From F1-60-MAGs027 sp044344715 (GTDB taxonomy: Bacteria > Actinomycetota > Acidimicrobiia > Acidimicrobiales > Ilumatobacteraceae), in contig JBIJCI010000003.1 in assembly GCA_044344715.1 (NCBI GenBank), positions 1-61,895 on the forward strand: a stretch of DNA of 61,895 nucleotides, in the 5' to 3' direction. Of this stretch, positions 50,531 to 58,772 are shown piece after piece; the first letter of the stretch is position 1, and every line of letters starts with the position of its first letter. The notes beneath the pieces were generated by a model. The model ran no database searches, was not told the origin of the DNA, and saw only the letters and a program-made list of their open reading frames with translations. The translations under genes and the position numbers were made by a program.

Positions 50531-51489
50531 TCGTGCGTGTGTCGCCACCAGCGCAGCGTCCGCTCAAGACCCTCGCGCAGACCGATCGTTGCCCGGAACC
50601 CGAGCACCTCGGCGGCCCGGCGTACATCGGGAACCCGCCGGCGGGTGTCCTCGAATCCTTTCCCGTACTGCTCGGCGTAGTCGATGTGGCGGACCACGGA
50701 CGACGACCCGGTGAGCGCGATGATCTCGGCGGCGAGTTCGTTGATGCTCGTCTCGTGGTCGTTGCCAACGTTGAAGACGAGTCCCTCGGCACGGGGTTCG
50801 AGGGCGGCACGCAGCGTTCCCTCGACGGTGTCGTCGACGAACGTGAAGCAGCGGGTCTGGTTGCCGTCACCGTGCACCGTGAGCGGCTCTCCCGCCAGTG
50901 CCTGGCGCATGAGGTTGGCGACGACCGAGCCGTACCCACGCGGATCGAGCCGCGGGCCGAAGGAATTGAAGTAGCGCACGATCGACATCCGCAGGCCCTC
51001 CTGGGCATGCGCGAGGGCAAGGTGCTCGTCGATCGCCTTCGCCGTCGAGTACCCCCAGCGGGCCACGGTCGTCGAGCCGAGCACACGGTCGTCGTCCTCG
51101 GACATCGGCATCTTGGAGGTCTTGCCGTACACCTCGCTCGTCGAGGCGAGCAGCAGTCGCTTGTCGTGACGTACGCACGCCTCGATCACGTTCTCCGCAC
51201 CGCGGGTATTGGTGACGAGGGTTGCAAGCGGCCGTTCGATGATGTGGCCCACCCCGACCCCCGCCGCGAGGTGGAAGACGAGGTCCACCTTGCGCACGAG
51301 CTTGCCGACGACGCGCTCGTCGAGGATGGTGTCCTCGACGAACCGCACCGTACGCCGGGAGTCCGCGAGATTCGCCGGATTGCCGGTGGAGAGATCGTCG
51401 AGCACGGTGACCGCATGTCCCAGCCCGACGAGCCGGTCGACGAGGTGCGAACCGATGTAGCCGGCCCCGCCGGTGACCAACACGCGCAT
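50527..51489 (-). CDS. NAD-dependent nucleotide-sugar epimerase/decarboxylase (extended SDR)
   Basis: 320 residues: Rossmann VLVTGGAGYIGSHLVDRL, STSEVYG, active-site Tyr and Lys in YSTAK, RYFNSFGPRLDPRGYG and the GDGNQTRCFTFVDD loop of UDP-glucuronate decarboxylases and epimerases. It probably converts the dehydrogenase product (UDP-uronic acid), but which reaction is unresolved. Start ATG 51489, with TAGGGT 11 nt upstream; the longer frame is unsupported. Confidence 0.87.
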   Translation of the reverse strand: MRVLVTGGAGYIGSHLVDRLVGLGHAVTVLDDLSTGNPANLADSRRTVRFVEDTILDERVVGKLVRKVDLVFHLAAGVGVGHIIERPLATLVTNTRGAENVIEACVRHDKRLLLASTSEVYGKTSKMPMSEDDDRVLGSTTVARWGYSTAKAIDEHLALAHAQEGLRMSIVRYFNSFGPRLDPRGYGSVVANLMRQALAGEPLTVHGDGNQTRCFTFVDDTVEGTLRAALEPRAEGLVFNVGNDHETSINELAAEIIALTGSSSVVRHIDYAEQYGKGFEDTRRRVPDVRRAAEVLGFRATIGLREGLERTLRWWRHTHE

Positions 51490-51541
51490 GCCGAAACAAC
51501 ACCCTAGTTGTGCCGGTCTCGGAACGATTCGTGCCCCGTCG

Positions 51542-51547
51542 TAGTCT
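51542..51547 (+). promoter_or_regulatory. -10 element of the WecA/MraY-type gene
   Basis: TAGTCT, 6 nt before ATG 51554; leaderless initiation likely in the 64-bp divergent gap. Confidence 0.45.
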
Positions 51548-51553
51548 TGCTGC

Positions 51554-52672
51554 ATGGCGCCGGCGTGGTTGTTCCTCGCTACGTTCGTCGGTGCGACCAC
51601 GTTGTCGTTGCTGCTGGTTCCCGCGGTCCGGGAGTACGCGCGCAAGCGGGAAATCAACGACAACCCCGGCGGGCACAAGTCGCACGACGCACCGGTTCCC
51701 TACCTCGGTGGCGTGGCGATGGTCGTGGCGTTCTCGTTGGCGATGTTGGCCGGGGTGCTCGTGCTACGTAGCGGCGAATTCGAGGGTCGGCAGTTCACCC
51801 TCACCTTCCGTGACGTCCTGAGGGGTGACGGACTCGTCCAGGAGCTCGTGGTGGTGCTGGCGTTGGCACTGGTGTTCTCGGTCATGGGTCTCATCGACGA
51901 TCTGCGCGGTCTCACACCGTCGTTTCGATTCGTCGTTGGTCTCGCCGTCGCGGCGACGCTCGTTGCATACGGGGTGCGTCTCGAGTCCCCGCTTCCGTTG
52001 GCGGTCGACGCGGTCATCTCCGTGGTGTGGGTGCTCGGGATCACGAACTCGTTCAACCTGCTCGACAACATCGACGGATTGGCCGCCGGAACCGCGGCGA
52101 TCGCCGCGGCGGGGTTCTTCCTCATCGCCTACATCAACGACCAGCAGTACAGCGCGCTCATGGCGATCGGGTTGGCGGGTGCGATGCTCGGATTCCTGCG
52201 TAGCAACTTCCATCCGGCGACCATCTACATGGGCGATGCAGGCAGCCTCTTCATCGGCTTCATGATGGCCTACCTCGGCCTGAAGATGCGCACGACCGTC
52301 TCCGAGATACCGCAGCTTTTCGCCCCGCTCCTGGTGCTCGGGGTGGCGATCCTCGACACGGTGATCGTCGTTGTGTCGCGAATCCGACGTGGTGTCAGCC
52401 CGTTCACCGGTGGACAGGACCACCTGAGCCACCGTCTGCGACGACTGGGGCTCTCCGTACCGCGGTCGGTGTCGACGCTGCTGCTCGCCTCGGCGGCGTT
52501 GTGCATCCTCGCCATCGGACTCTCGGAGGCCACCGCCGGCGTCGGTTACTGGATCCTCGGTGCGGCACTCGCCTCCGGTGCGATGACGACCGTGCTGCTT
52601 ACCACCAAGGTCGCCCGCGTCGAGTCCGGTCTCGCGGGCAACGTCACGCCACTTCGTCGCGACGTGGGATGA
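51554..52672 (+). CDS. polyprenyl-phosphate glycan-1-phosphate transferase (WecA/MraY family)
   Basis: 372 residues with about 10 helices. Conserved loops: DNPGGHKSHDAPVPYLGG, MGLIDDLRG, NLLDNIDGLAAG, YMGDAGSLFIGF and GGQDHLSHRLRRLG, all carrying the Asp and His residues of the family. It transfers a sugar phosphate to undecaprenyl phosphate and starts glycan or teichoic synthesis at the membrane. Position in a polysaccharide locus favours WecA/TagO rather than MraY. The last 29 nt overlap the convergent GT2 gene. Confidence 0.92.
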   Translation: MAPAWLFLATFVGATTLSLLLVPAVREYARKREINDNPGGHKSHDAPVPYLGGVAMVVAFSLAMLAGVLVLRSGEFEGRQFTLTFRDVLRGDGLVQELVVVLALALVFSVMGLIDDLRGLTPSFRFVVGLAVAATLVAYGVRLESPLPLAVDAVISVVWVLGITNSFNLLDNIDGLAAGTAAIAAAGFFLIAYINDQQYSALMAIGLAGAMLGFLRSNFHPATIYMGDAGSLFIGFMMAYLGLKMRTTVSEIPQLFAPLLVLGVAILDTVIVVVSRIRRGVSPFTGGQDHLSHRLRRLGLSVPRSVSTLLLASAALCILAIGLSEATAGVGYWILGAALASGAMTTVLLTTKVARVESGLAGNVTPLRRDVG

Positions 52673-54227
52673 ACCAGGCCCGGTCGGTGCGGGTCTCGGT
52701 ACGCGAGTAAGGATCGTCGAGGGTCCACCACCACCAACGGGACTCGAACGCTGCACGCTCACCCGTCGGCTCGTCTGCGTCGCCATGCCAACGAATCCGC
52801 GCGAGCGGTGTCACGATCGAGTGGAAGCCGTAGGTCTGCAGTTTGTTGGCGAGGTCGAAGTCGTGCCAACGCGACCGGAACCGTTCGCTCAGTCCCCCGA
52901 CCGCCTTCAGGACCGCGACGTCGACGAGTGCGCAGTGGGTTGCGACACCGACGCATTCGCGGGCGATTGCGAACATGCCGAGCGGGCCGGGGTCGTCGTG
53001 CCTGCATCCCGTAGCGATGTGGTGTGGTTCGGGTGCCGTTGCGAGTCCGGCCGACACGATCGCCCCGTCGGCATCGAGGATGACCGGTGCCACCATGGCC
53101 AGGCGCTCGCGATCCTCGTAGGCGACGAGCGTACCGAGCCAGTCGGGGTCGATGATCTCGTTGCCCTGGTCGAAGAGCACGGCACGGCGGCTGTCGCACG
53201 CCACGAGACCGGCGTTGAATGCGCGGGCGCGGTGGAAGTCACCGTCCAGGCGAACCACGGTGGCGGGGCGGTCGAATCGTTCGACGAGGGAGTCGACGAA
53301 TCCACCGTCGAGCGTGTCGGGTGCGACGAGGACCACGCGGTAGTTGCGGTACGAGGTCCGCTGGGAGAGGGAGCGCAGGGAATTGGTCGCGAGGCACGTC
53401 TCCGCACCGAAGACCGTGCGTCGACGTTCGTCGACGGGCACGACGATCGTCACTTCCGGCTCACGTACCGGCACCCGACGTACGCGTGCGACGGAAGACG
53501 CGACCTCGTCGACGCTGGCCTCGATTCCGCGGCGCCCCAGGTGTTCGCCCAACGCCCTCAGCGCGGCCTGGAACGCATACGGCTTCGCACTCGCCGACGA
53601 GGCCGTCGACGTCGGGAGCGACCGCCAGTGGTACAGCACCTCGCGGACGTGCACGATTCGTCGTGCCCGTTCCGTCACCCGCAGGACGAGGTCGTAGTCC
53701 TGCGACCCGTCGAAGCCGTGCCGGAAACGACCGACGTCGTCGACGAGGGTTCGGCGCAGGACGGAGAGGTGACTGGTGTAGTTCTGGGCGAGGAGGCGCT
53801 CCGGTGACCAGTCGGGTTTGGCGAACGCGTCGAAACGTCGACCATCGGGTCCGATCTTGTCCTCGTCGGAGTACACGTAGTCGGCGTCGGGATCGTCGGC
53901 GACGGCCCGGGCGACGAGCTCGAGCGCATCCCGGCGCAACTCGTCGTCGTTGTCGAGCAGCACGAGGAAGTCGCCCCGTGCCAGGGCGATGGCATCGTTA
54001 GAGGCGGCGACAATCCCGCCGTTGACGGGACGATCGACCACCCGGATGCGTTCGTCGCTGCGTTGCAGCTCGCGCAACCGGGCCGACACCCACGGGCTCG
54101 GTGATGCGTCGTTGGCCAGGCACCACTCCCAGTCCCCCGAGGTCTGACCGAGCACGGAGCGAACGCACTCCTCGAAGGCGTCGCGCGGTGGCTCGTAGAC
54201 CGGGGTGATGATGCTGAACAGCGGCAT
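52644..54227 (-). CDS. tandem GT2 glycosyltransferase
   Basis: 527 residues in two GT-A domains. The first (1-230) has IITPVYEPP, LDNDDELRRDAL and VYSDEDK, an intact GT2 site. The second (about 260-510) has VTIVVPVDERR, VVRLDGDFHRARAFNAG and RWHDFDLANKLQTYGF, a looser match. It probably adds two residues or two linkages to a surface polysaccharide. It follows the coiled-coil gene by 6 nt, so the two are co-transcribed. 3' end overlaps the WecA-like gene. Confidence 0.85.
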   Translation of the reverse strand: MPLFSIITPVYEPPRDAFEECVRSVLGQTSGDWEWCLANDASPSPWVSARLRELQRSDERIRVVDRPVNGGIVAASNDAIALARGDFLVLLDNDDELRRDALELVARAVADDPDADYVYSDEDKIGPDGRRFDAFAKPDWSPERLLAQNYTSHLSVLRRTLVDDVGRFRHGFDGSQDYDLVLRVTERARRIVHVREVLYHWRSLPTSTASSASAKPYAFQAALRALGEHLGRRGIEASVDEVASSVARVRRVPVREPEVTIVVPVDERRRTVFGAETCLATNSLRSLSQRTSYRNYRVVLVAPDTLDGGFVDSLVERFDRPATVVRLDGDFHRARAFNAGLVACDSRRAVLFDQGNEIIDPDWLGTLVAYEDRERLAMVAPVILDADGAIVSAGLATAPEPHHIATGCRHDDPGPLGMFAIARECVGVATHCALVDVAVLKAVGGLSERFRSRWHDFDLANKLQTYGFHSIVTPLARIRWHGDADEPTGERAAFESRWWWWTLDDPYSRTETRTDRAWFIPRRDEVA

Positions 54228-54233
54228 CGACGC

Positions 54234-54611
54234 CTAGCCGCGACGCAGCAACGACTTCAATGCCCTGACCGGACCGAGCACGACCCGTCCCGCCCGCCAG
54301 GTGGTGGAGGCCCGCACCGATTCGAGTTCGCGACGCAGACGGTCGGCTTGCGCGGCCCGCTTGGACGTCTCGGCGAGCGCCTCCTCGAGCCGGGCAATGT
54401 GGTCCCGGTGGTTCCGATCGTCGATCGCCGCCCTCTCGAGTTTGTGCCGCAGGTCGCCGAGGTGCGTGCCCTGCGAGGCCGCCCAATCTCGCACCTTCAT
54501 GATTTCCAGTTCGAGTGCGGCGACGCTCTGTCGCAACGGGGGAATCCCGACTGCATTGCGGCGCTCGGCGTCGTCGCTCGGTACCGAGTGGACGACGGAG
54601 TCATCACTCAC
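54234..54611 (-). CDS. stand-alone coiled-coil protein with glycosyltransferase-type C-terminal tail
   Basis: 125 residues: a coiled coil of about 75 residues (LRHKLERAAIDDRNHRD, ARLEEALAETSKRAAQ, DRLRRELESVRA) then ASTTWRAGRVVLGPVRALK, the short basic motif often found at the tail of polysaccharide glycosyltransferases. No enzymatic domain. GTG 54611 is chosen because TAGGGT (54624-54619) lies 7 nt upstream; GTG 54620 is also in frame. It is first in an operon with the GT2 gene and divergent from wzm. Confidence 0.6.
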   Translation of the reverse strand: MSDDSVVHSVPSDDAERRNAVGIPPLRQSVAALELEIMKVRDWAASQGTHLGDLRHKLERAAIDDRNHRDHIARLEEALAETSKRAAQADRLRRELESVRASTTWRAGRVVLGPVRALKSLLRRG

Positions 54612-54618
54612 GGTGGTC

Positions 54619-54639
54619 ACCCTACCAAGTTGGTACCGT
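54619..54639. promoter_or_regulatory. divergent -10 pair with 13-bp palindrome
   Basis: TAGGGT (54624-54619, minus) and TACCGT (54634-54639, plus) lie 7 and 8 nt before the two start codons. Between them is the odd-centred palindrome TACCAAGTTGGTA (54623-54635), whose ends overlap both -10 elements. Confidence 0.5.
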
Positions 54640-54647
54640 GATGAACG

Positions 54648-55457
54648 GTGCGTCAGGTCGTCGAAATCGTTCGTTCGCGCAACCTGCTGTGGAATCTGAC
54701 GCTGCGGGAATTGCGTGCGAAGTACCGGAGGTCGATCCTCGGGTGGACATGGTCGATGCTCAACCCGTTGTCGCAGATGTTGGTGTACTCCGTGGTGTTC
54801 GGGGTGATCTTCGGCGTGCAGGCCCGTCCCGGTGACCCGTCGGGAATCGAGATCTACAGCCTCTATTTGTTGAGCGGGATACTTCCGTGGGGTTTCATCA
54901 ACCTGATCTGCGGCCTCGGCCTGAATTCGCTCGTCGGCAACGCCGCGCTCGTGCGCAAGGTGCGGTTCGCCCGCGAGACGTTGATCTTCTCCGATGTGTT
55001 GTTCAGCCTCGTGCAGTTCTCCATCGAGATGACGTTGCTGTGCGTCGTGCTCCTCATCTTCGGAAGTCCGCTGCTGCCCTGGCTGCCGGTGCTGATCCTG
55101 CTGATGGCGCTGTTGGCGATCTTCACGTCGGGTCTCGCCCTCATCCTCTCGGTCGGGGCGGTGTTCTTCCGCGATCTCAAGTACCTGTGGACGATTATCG
55201 CCCAGATGTGGTTCTTTGCGACGCCGGTGATCTACGACCCCAAGCGCGTCGAGGAGAAGGTGTCGGGCTTCTGGTACGCGATCTACCACTGGAACCCCTC
55301 GACGGCGTTCGTCCGGTCGTTCCGGCACGTCACCTTCGACGGTCGCGCCCCGGACTGGAGCGACATGGCGGTGCTCGTCATCATCTCGGCACTGTCACTG
55401 ACGATCGGACTCGCCGTGTTCCGGCGGTTCTCGAGGCGTATCGCCGAGGAGTTGTAG
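54648..55457 (+). CDS. wzm: ABC-2 type polysaccharide export permease (Wzm)
   Basis: 269 residues with six predicted helices: RELRAKYRRSILGWTWSMLNPL before helix 1, YLLSGILPWGFI, and FFRDLKYLWTIIAQMWFFATPVIY, the classical Wzm/TagG pattern. It is the membrane channel of an ABC exporter for O-antigen, teichoic or galactan chains. The matching ATPase gene lies convergently downstream rather than in the same operon. Confidence 0.9.
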   Translation: MRQVVEIVRSRNLLWNLTLRELRAKYRRSILGWTWSMLNPLSQMLVYSVVFGVIFGVQARPGDPSGIEIYSLYLLSGILPWGFINLICGLGLNSLVGNAALVRKVRFARETLIFSDVLFSLVQFSIEMTLLCVVLLIFGSPLLPWLPVLILLMALLAIFTSGLALILSVGAVFFRDLKYLWTIIAQMWFFATPVIYDPKRVEEKVSGFWYAIYHWNPSTAFVRSFRHVTFDGRAPDWSDMAVLVIISALSLTIGLAVFRRFSRRIAEEL

Positions 55458-55459
55458 CC

Positions 55460-55473
55460 CGGGGTCCGCCCCG
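55460..55473. terminator. hairpin between wzm and wzt
   Basis: CGGGG-TCCG-CCCCG, 5-bp stem in the 19-bp convergent gap. Short and without U-tract. Confidence 0.35.
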
Positions 55474-55476
55474 TGG

Positions 55477-56679
55477 TTAGTTGCGCTGTCTACCGACGGC
55501 CCAGGTCGAGGGAATCGACACGACGCCGCCGTCGTTCGGTTGACCGCCCGAAACGTGAATCTTCGCCCAGTGTTGGCAGTGGTCGAACTCGGTACCGCCA
55601 GTGGCGTCGGTAATGACGACCGAGAGATAGTAGGTACCCTCCGCGAGCGGCAACGTCGGAACCTCGAGCACCGCGCGTGCTGGGCCGTCCAGCACGCGCA
55701 ACGTTGCCGTTCCGCGTTGTGTGGAGGTCGACCAGACCAGGTCTCCCTTCAGGGTTTCCAGGCGGACGTGCAGCACCGGGGACTCGAGGCGAACGTGCGA
55801 GTTCATCTCGATCGCGACGCGCATCGAGGCTCCGGATTGGACGGCCTCGACTGGAGCGTCGTCCTGGCCGGTGACGACGATGCTCGTCACCTGTGCATCG
55901 CCGGTTCCCCAACGGGTCTTTGATCCGGAGTCCTCCCGGGCGAAGTTCCCGTAGGTTCCCCCCGTGTAGGCGGCGATCACGTCGTTCGCGGCGCCGATCA
56001 TCCGTACCGACCCCTTCTCCAGCCAGACGACGGTGTCGCACATCTGCGCGACGAGACCGAGGGAATGGCTCACCACCAGGATCGTGCGACCGTCCCGGCG
56101 GAACTGCTCGATCTTCTCCGTACTCTTGCGTTGGAACGCCTGGTCACCGACCGAGAGGATCTCGTCGATGAGCAGCACGTCGGGTTCCACGTGGGTGGCG
56201 ATCGAGAAGCCGAGCCGCACGACCATCCCCGACGAGAAGTTCTTGACCGGCGTGTCGATGAACTGCTCGAGCCCCGCGAAGTCGACGATGCTGTCGAACT
56301 TGGCGTCGATCTCCCGTTTCGACATTCCGAGTATGGAGCCGTTCAGGTAGATGTTCTCGGTACCGGACAGTTCGGCATGGAAGCCGGCGCCGAGTTCGAG
56401 GAGCGCCGCAACGTTGCCGTCGATGGTGATCGATCCGCGTTCCGGCGTGTAGATGCCGGTCAGGCACTTGAGCAGCGTGGTCTTCCCGGACCCGTTCGAC
56501 CCGATCACGCCGATCGTCGCCCCGTGCGCGACGTCGATACTGACGTCGCGCAGCGCCCAGAACTCCTCGTATCGGGCCCGCCGGCCGCGCAGCAACGCCG
56601 CCTTGATGTATCGGTTGCGTTCGTGGTACAGCCGGAAATTCTTCCAGACACCGTCCACACGGATTGCCGGGGTCGTCAT
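55477..56679 (-). CDS. wzt: polysaccharide ABC exporter ATPase with C-terminal carbohydrate-binding domain (Wzt)
   Basis: 400 residues: ABC cassette (1-245) with Walker A GSNGSGKTT, the switch ELGAGFHAELSGTENIYLNG, signature KNFSSGMVVRL and Walker B DVLLIDEILSVGD; then a Wzt C-terminal beta-domain (about 265-400, VTSIVVTGQDDAPVE, VLHVRLETLKGDLVWS) that in relatives binds the modified end of the glycan before export. It should power the Wzm channel. Its ATG overlaps the stop of the GT-like gene (ATGA). Confidence 0.92.
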   Translation of the reverse strand: MTTPAIRVDGVWKNFRLYHERNRYIKAALLRGRRARYEEFWALRDVSIDVAHGATIGVIGSNGSGKTTLLKCLTGIYTPERGSITIDGNVAALLELGAGFHAELSGTENIYLNGSILGMSKREIDAKFDSIVDFAGLEQFIDTPVKNFSSGMVVRLGFSIATHVEPDVLLIDEILSVGDQAFQRKSTEKIEQFRRDGRTILVVSHSLGLVAQMCDTVVWLEKGSVRMIGAANDVIAAYTGGTYGNFAREDSGSKTRWGTGDAQVTSIVVTGQDDAPVEAVQSGASMRVAIEMNSHVRLESPVLHVRLETLKGDLVWSTSTQRGTATLRVLDGPARAVLEVPTLPLAEGTYYLSVVITDATGGTEFDHCQHWAKIHVSGGQPNDGGVVSIPSTWAVGRQRN

Positions 56680-57392
56680 CGCAAGTCACCCCGTTCCGAT
56701 TGGAGCACGAGCAGTCGTGCCCGGACGTTGGCGGGTATCCGCTCGGAGTTCCAGTTGGAGACGAGCCGGTCCGCGCGACCGACGTAGTACGCCTGCTCCT
56801 CGGTCGGGTGCGCCGAATCCTCGTACCACGGCAGATGACGGGCCTCGTAGGGCGGTTGGGAGCGCAGTGAACGCGCGTTCTGGTGGCCGAACCCCTGTCG
56901 GTAGACGGCGAAGGTGGTATCGATCGGCGCGAAGTGGAAGCCCGGGGCGAACTCGTCGTCGCGGAACTGGCGTTCCCACGCAATGACGCTCTCCCGGTGG
57001 GCGAAGTGGGCCGGCAGGTCGTCGGTTCGCAGCGAGAACCCCACCTTGTCGATCCCTGGATGCATTCGCAACGTCTCCGCGAAGTACTCGACGGCGTCCT
57101 GCGGACACTCCTCGCACGGGACGACATCGGGGTCGGTCACCACGAACGGTCGGTCGGCACCGAGTTCGGCGGCCAGACCACTGAGCCACGGGGCCCGGTG
57201 TCCGAGGTTGCGACGGTTGCGCACCACGTGGTGATCCGTCCGGGAGAGGAAGTCGACCATGGGTGGGTACGTGCTGTCGTTGTCGCACAGCCAGACGTCG
57301 TACTGTTCGACGCGCTCGAGCCAGTCGAGCAGCATCAGCAGCGGCGAGAGCCGGTCACGAACGGTGATGATCACGGGAAATTGGCGTCTCAC
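56676..57392 (-). CDS. GT-A type glycosyltransferase-like protein
   Basis: 238 residues: FPVIITVRDRLSPLLMLLDWL, then DVWLCDNDSTYPP, VVTDPDVVPCEECP with a DPD in place of the usual DxD, and HLPWYEDSAHPTEEQAYYV. It resembles short GT2-like proteins of polysaccharide loci. The catalytic base cannot be assigned with confidence. ATG overlap with wzt suggests both are made together. Confidence 0.7.
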   Translation of the reverse strand: MRRQFPVIITVRDRLSPLLMLLDWLERVEQYDVWLCDNDSTYPPMVDFLSRTDHHVVRNRRNLGHRAPWLSGLAAELGADRPFVVTDPDVVPCEECPQDAVEYFAETLRMHPGIDKVGFSLRTDDLPAHFAHRESVIAWERQFRDDEFAPGFHFAPIDTTFAVYRQGFGHQNARSLRSQPPYEARHLPWYEDSAHPTEEQAYYVGRADRLVSNWNSERIPANVRARLLVLQSERGDLR

Positions 57393-57473
57393 CGCGGACC
57401 CTTCACGCTCACCGACACGTCAGGCTACCCCCGTGGGTCGAGGCCCCCGCGCTGCGGTAGTTTCGGAAAGCGA

Positions 57474-58772
57474 ATGCCGAAGTGGTCGCCGAGGTCCCTG
57501 TCGATGGTGACCGAGCGTGCGTATGCGGTCGTCGCGATGTTCACGCTCACGCAGGGCCCCGTGTATCGCCTGTGGAGCGAGAGCGCCGGCTACGTCGTAA
57601 CGTCCCCGGAACCGACGCTCACCCACGCGTACTTCGCGACGTTCGTCGCCGTTCAGCTTCCCGCGCTGTTCATCGTCGGTCGCACCCTGAGCGGCGAGTT
57701 CCTTCGTCGACGGTCGACCATCGCGCTCTTCGCGCTCGTCGGGTGGCTCGGGGTAACCGTTGCGTGGTCGACGCTCGCCCGATACTCGTTGCCCGAGTTC
57801 GTCGCACTCGTCTGCACGACCGCGTTCGGGTTGTACCTAGCCACCCGCTTCCCTTCGCGCACGGCATGGTGGATCGTTGCCGGCGCGACCGCGACGGGAC
57901 TCCTCGTCTCCGTGTTCTCCGTGTGGCGGGACTGGCCCGGGTCGGTCGATGCGATCGGGGGTTACTGGGTCGGCATCTACTACAACCGCAATTCCCTCGC
58001 ACCGGTCGCCGCCGCGGCGCTCATCGCCGCCGCAGCGCTTGCCGTCGGTACCGTGCGACGGTCCCGCTCGCTGTTTCCCGGTCTCGCGGCGAGCCTCGCA
58101 CTCGGTGCATTGGCACTGGTCGTGTTGTTGCGCTCGGAGTCGCAGACCGCACCCTTCGCACTACTCGTCGCCGCGTGTGCCGTGGTCGTCTTCTGGTCGT
58201 TGCGCTGGGCGACCCGTCGGATCGGGGTGACCTCGAGCTGGTGGTCACCGACGTTGCTCACACTCGTCGTTACCGCGGCGGCGGTGTTCGTTGCGATGCG
58301 TACGATCGGGAGCCTCTCGGGAATCTCCGGTGAGGCGACCACGTTCAATTCTCGTGGGCCGTTGTGGTCGCTCAGCTGGTCGGGATTCCAGCTGAAGCCG
58401 TGGCACGGCTGGGGCTGGCAGGCGGCGTGGCACACCCCCGAGTTCTTCAAGCAGGGCGTGTGGTGGGCGGCCTGGAACACGACGTGGTCGCACAACGGGT
58501 ACTTCGACCTGCTCCTCGGCGGCGGCGTGCTCGCAGCGTTGCTGTTCGTTGCCTACTTCGCGACCGCATCGCGCGACCTCGACCGTCTGCCCGGAGCCGA
58601 GTCGGGGTTTCGTCTGGTGGCGATCGTGTTCGTCCTCGCCGCAGCGACCCAGGAATCGTTCTTCATCGGGTCGCACTTCCTGTGGGCCCTCACCGTGGCG
58701 ACGGCGAGCGTGATGGTTACGAAACCTGCCGTGTCAGTCGACGAGCACCACGCCGGCGAACGGACGGCCTGA
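57474..58772 (+). CDS. O-antigen ligase-like polysaccharide membrane protein
   Basis: 432 residues with about 10-11 helices and the Wzy_C/WaaL-type long loop containing SRGPLWSLSWSGFQLKPWHGWGWQA and the WSHNGYFDLLLGGG motif. Ligases and Wzy polymerases share this fold; Actinobacteria have no lipid A, so the acceptor is unknown. The frame is open far upstream; ATG 57474 follows TAGTTT (57458-57463) by 10 nt. Its end overlaps the Wzz-like gene by 39 nt. Confidence 0.8.
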   Translation: MPKWSPRSLSMVTERAYAVVAMFTLTQGPVYRLWSESAGYVVTSPEPTLTHAYFATFVAVQLPALFIVGRTLSGEFLRRRSTIALFALVGWLGVTVAWSTLARYSLPEFVALVCTTAFGLYLATRFPSRTAWWIVAGATATGLLVSVFSVWRDWPGSVDAIGGYWVGIYYNRNSLAPVAAAALIAAAALAVGTVRRSRSLFPGLAASLALGALALVVLLRSESQTAPFALLVAACAVVVFWSLRWATRRIGVTSSWWSPTLLTLVVTAAAVFVAMRTIGSLSGISGEATTFNSRGPLWSLSWSGFQLKPWHGWGWQAAWHTPEFFKQGVWWAAWNTTWSHNGYFDLLLGGGVLAALLFVAYFATASRDLDRLPGAESGFRLVAIVFVLAAATQESFFIGSHFLWALTVATASVMVTKPAVSVDEHHAGERTA

